Program-made: the position numbers and the translations under genes
Notes under the pieces: model-generated
Database searches by the model: none
Told to the model about the DNA's origin: nothing
The model's input: the letters and a program-made list of their open reading frames with translations, nothing else
NCBI RefSeq assembly: GCF_030646155.1
Contig: NZ_JAUTDN010000043.1
Span: 1-47,651 of the forward strand
DNA length: 47,651 nucleotides
DNA from: Conexibacter sp. CPCC 205762
GTDB lineage: Bacteria > Actinomycetota > Thermoleophilia > Solirubrobacterales > Solirubrobacteraceae
Reading direction: 5' to 3'
Shown: piece by piece, positions 46,430-47,651 of the stretch
How the letters are laid out: each line of letters opens with the position of its first letter
Numbering within the stretch: position 1 is the stretch's first letter

Positions 46430-47596
46430 GTGAGCAACGGGGCGGGCGCGCTGCTGGAGATCCTGCGGCGCCAGCCGGAGGCGAGCCGCTCGGAGCTGGC
46501 CGAGCGGACCGGGCTGGCGCGCTCGACCGTCGGCCAGCGGCTTGAGCTGCTGAGCGCGCTCGGCTACGTCGAGGAGGCCGGCCCGCGGCCGTCGACCGGC
46601 GGCCGGCCCGCCTCGACCGTCCGCTTCAAGCCCGACGGCGGCGTGATCCTCGCACTCGACCTCGGCGCGACCCACTGCCGCCTCGCCGTCACCGACCTCA
46701 ACCGCGAGGTGCTGGCGGAGGTCTCGCACGAGCTGCCGATCGCCGACGGGCCCGAGCAGGTGCTCGGCCGCGTGCGGACGCTGCTGCTGGCGCTGCTGAG
46801 ACGCGCCAGACGCGCGCCGGCGCAGGTGCGCGCGATCGGCGTCGGGCTGCCGGGGCCGGTCGAGTTCGCCAGCGGCAGGCCGGTCAACCCGCCGATCATG
46901 CCGGGCTGGGACGGGGTCGACGTGCCGCGGCTGCTGTCGGCCTTCGGCGCGCCGGTGCTGGTCGACAACGACGTCAACATCATGGCGCTCGGCGAGCACC
47001 GCGAGCACTGGCCGCAGTGCGGCGACTTCCTCTTCATCAAGGTCGCGACCGGCATCGGCTGCGGGATCATCACCGGCGGCCGGATCCACCGCGGCGCGCA
47101 GGGCGCGGCCGGCGACATCGGCCACATCCGCGTCCCCGACGCCGACGAGCTGTGCCGCTGCGGCAACCGCGGCTGCCTGGAGGCGGTCGCCTCCGGCGGC
47201 GCGCTGGCGCGGCGGCTGTCGGCGCAGGGGCTGGCGGTCGACGACGCGCGCGCGGTCGTCGAGGCGGCCCAGCGCGGCGAGCCGCTCGCGGTCGCGGCGA
47301 TCCGCGAGAGCGGGCGCACGATCGGCGAGGCGATGGCGGGGATGGTCAACTTCTTCAACCCGGCGACGCTCGTGATCGGCGGCGACCTCGCGCACGCCGG
47401 CGACGAGCTGCTGGCCGGCATCCGCGGCGCCGTCTACGAGCGCTCGCTGATGCTCGCCACGCGCGAGCTGCGGATCGTCACCTCGCAGCTCGACGAGGCG
47501 GCCGGCGTCGTCGGCGCCGCGACGATGGCGACCGACGGCCTCTTCGACCCCGCCCGCGTCGACGCGCTCGCCGCGCGCGCGGTCAGCGCGGGGTAG
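46430..47596 (+). CDS. ROK-family transcriptional repressor
   Basis: 388 residues. N-terminal winged HTH (about 5-65: LLEILRRQPEASRSELAERT, LARSTVGQRLELLSALGYVE), then the ROK sugar-binding/kinase-like fold: LALDLGATHCRLAVTDLN, GVGLPGPVEF, VLVDNDVNIMALGEH, GIGCGIITGGRIHRGAQGAA and the zinc motif CRCGNRGCLE. A repressor role (XylR/NagC-like) follows from the HTH. GTG 46430 is chosen because GGAGGGG lies 6 nt upstream; ATG 46415 is the alternative and overlaps the GH2 gene. Last gene of the operon it probably controls. The remaining 55 nt to the window end show nothing beyond G+C-rich sequence. Confidence 0.93.
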   Translation: MSNGAGALLEILRRQPEASRSELAERTGLARSTVGQRLELLSALGYVEEAGPRPSTGGRPASTVRFKPDGGVILALDLGATHCRLAVTDLNREVLAEVSHELPIADGPEQVLGRVRTLLLALLRRARRAPAQVRAIGVGLPGPVEFASGRPVNPPIMPGWDGVDVPRLLSAFGAPVLVDNDVNIMALGEHREHWPQCGDFLFIKVATGIGCGIITGGRIHRGAQGAAGDIGHIRVPDADELCRCGNRGCLEAVASGGALARRLSAQGLAVDDARAVVEAAQRGEPLAVAAIRESGRTIGEAMAGMVNFFNPATLVIGGDLAHAGDELLAGIRGAVYERSLMLATRELRIVTSQLDEAAGVVGAATMATDGLFDPARVDALAARAVSAG

Positions 47597-47651
47597 CGCG
47601 CGGCGGCGGCGCGTCCGGCGGCGGGCGCGGCGGGCGCCTCGCGCGGCGGCG

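Overview
The window looks like chromosome of a very high-G+C actinobacterium, most likely a Conexibacter-like member of the Solirubrobacterales. I infer this from base composition, PdtaS/PdtaR-type signalling, actinobacterial SerC and DivIVA proteins, and many apparently leaderless genes. No rRNA, tRNA, transposase, integrase, phage gene or CRISPR array is visible. Arginine is often written AGA, which is unusual at this G+C, especially in exported-protein genes.

Layout. 1-1.9 kb: ECF sigma factor with a coupled partial gene, then a medium-chain oxidoreductase behind a MerR-type promoter (19-bp spacer, perfect palindrome). 2-10.5 kb, minus strand: MFS transporter, and the cytochrome bd operon cydA-(mini-ORF)-cydB-cydD-cydC-(WxxG/DGPA-repeat protein). 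The cyd genes are peppered with in-frame tandem repeats and two long palindromes. 10.6-12.4 kb: divergent membrane histidine kinase and ANTAR response regulator. 12.4-13.2 kb: Cys-rich secreted protein. 13.2-20.2 kb: a tightly coupled three-gene operon for a Wadjet/MksBEF-like SMC complex (kleisin-like, winged-helix/kite-like, 1572-residue SMC-like ATPase) with no JetD nuclease. 20.2-22.4 kb: two S4-domain paralogues and serC behind a clear ZTP riboswitch. 22.4-28.2 kb: exported and small proteins, a DsbA-fold protein, a second Cys-rich secreted protein with a beta-propeller protein, a hydrolase, and a 3' relic of a third Cys-rich paralogue. 28.2-30.6 kb: persulfide dioxygenase-rhodanese fusion and a DivIVA-like protein.

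30.6-47.6 kb is a large sugar-catabolism island. The minus-strand operon (GntR regulator, SDR dehydrogenase, DgoD galactonate dehydratase, SMP-30 lactonase) and plus-strand operon (ABC ATPase, PfkB-type KDG/KDGal kinase, KDPG/KDPGal aldolase) together encode every step of a De Ley-Doudoroff route. They diverge from overlapping promoters that appear to share one palindromic -35 hexamer. A second plus-strand operon follows: Gfo/Idh oxidoreductase, TIM-barrel isomerase, lipoprotein binding protein, two permeases, MDR dehydrogenase, second TIM-barrel protein, GH2 glycosidase and ROK repressor. It suggests uptake, oxidation and hydrolysis of a (plant?) glycoside.

The most novel-looking items are the nuclease-less Wadjet-like operon, the palindromic elements and minisatellites inside cydBDC, mini-ORFs that bridge operon genes and repeat the downstream start, the ZTP riboswitch on serC with a 9-bp anti-Shine-Dalgarno helix, and a Cys-rich secreted family with a relic copy. 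All functional calls come from reading the sequence by eye without database searches.
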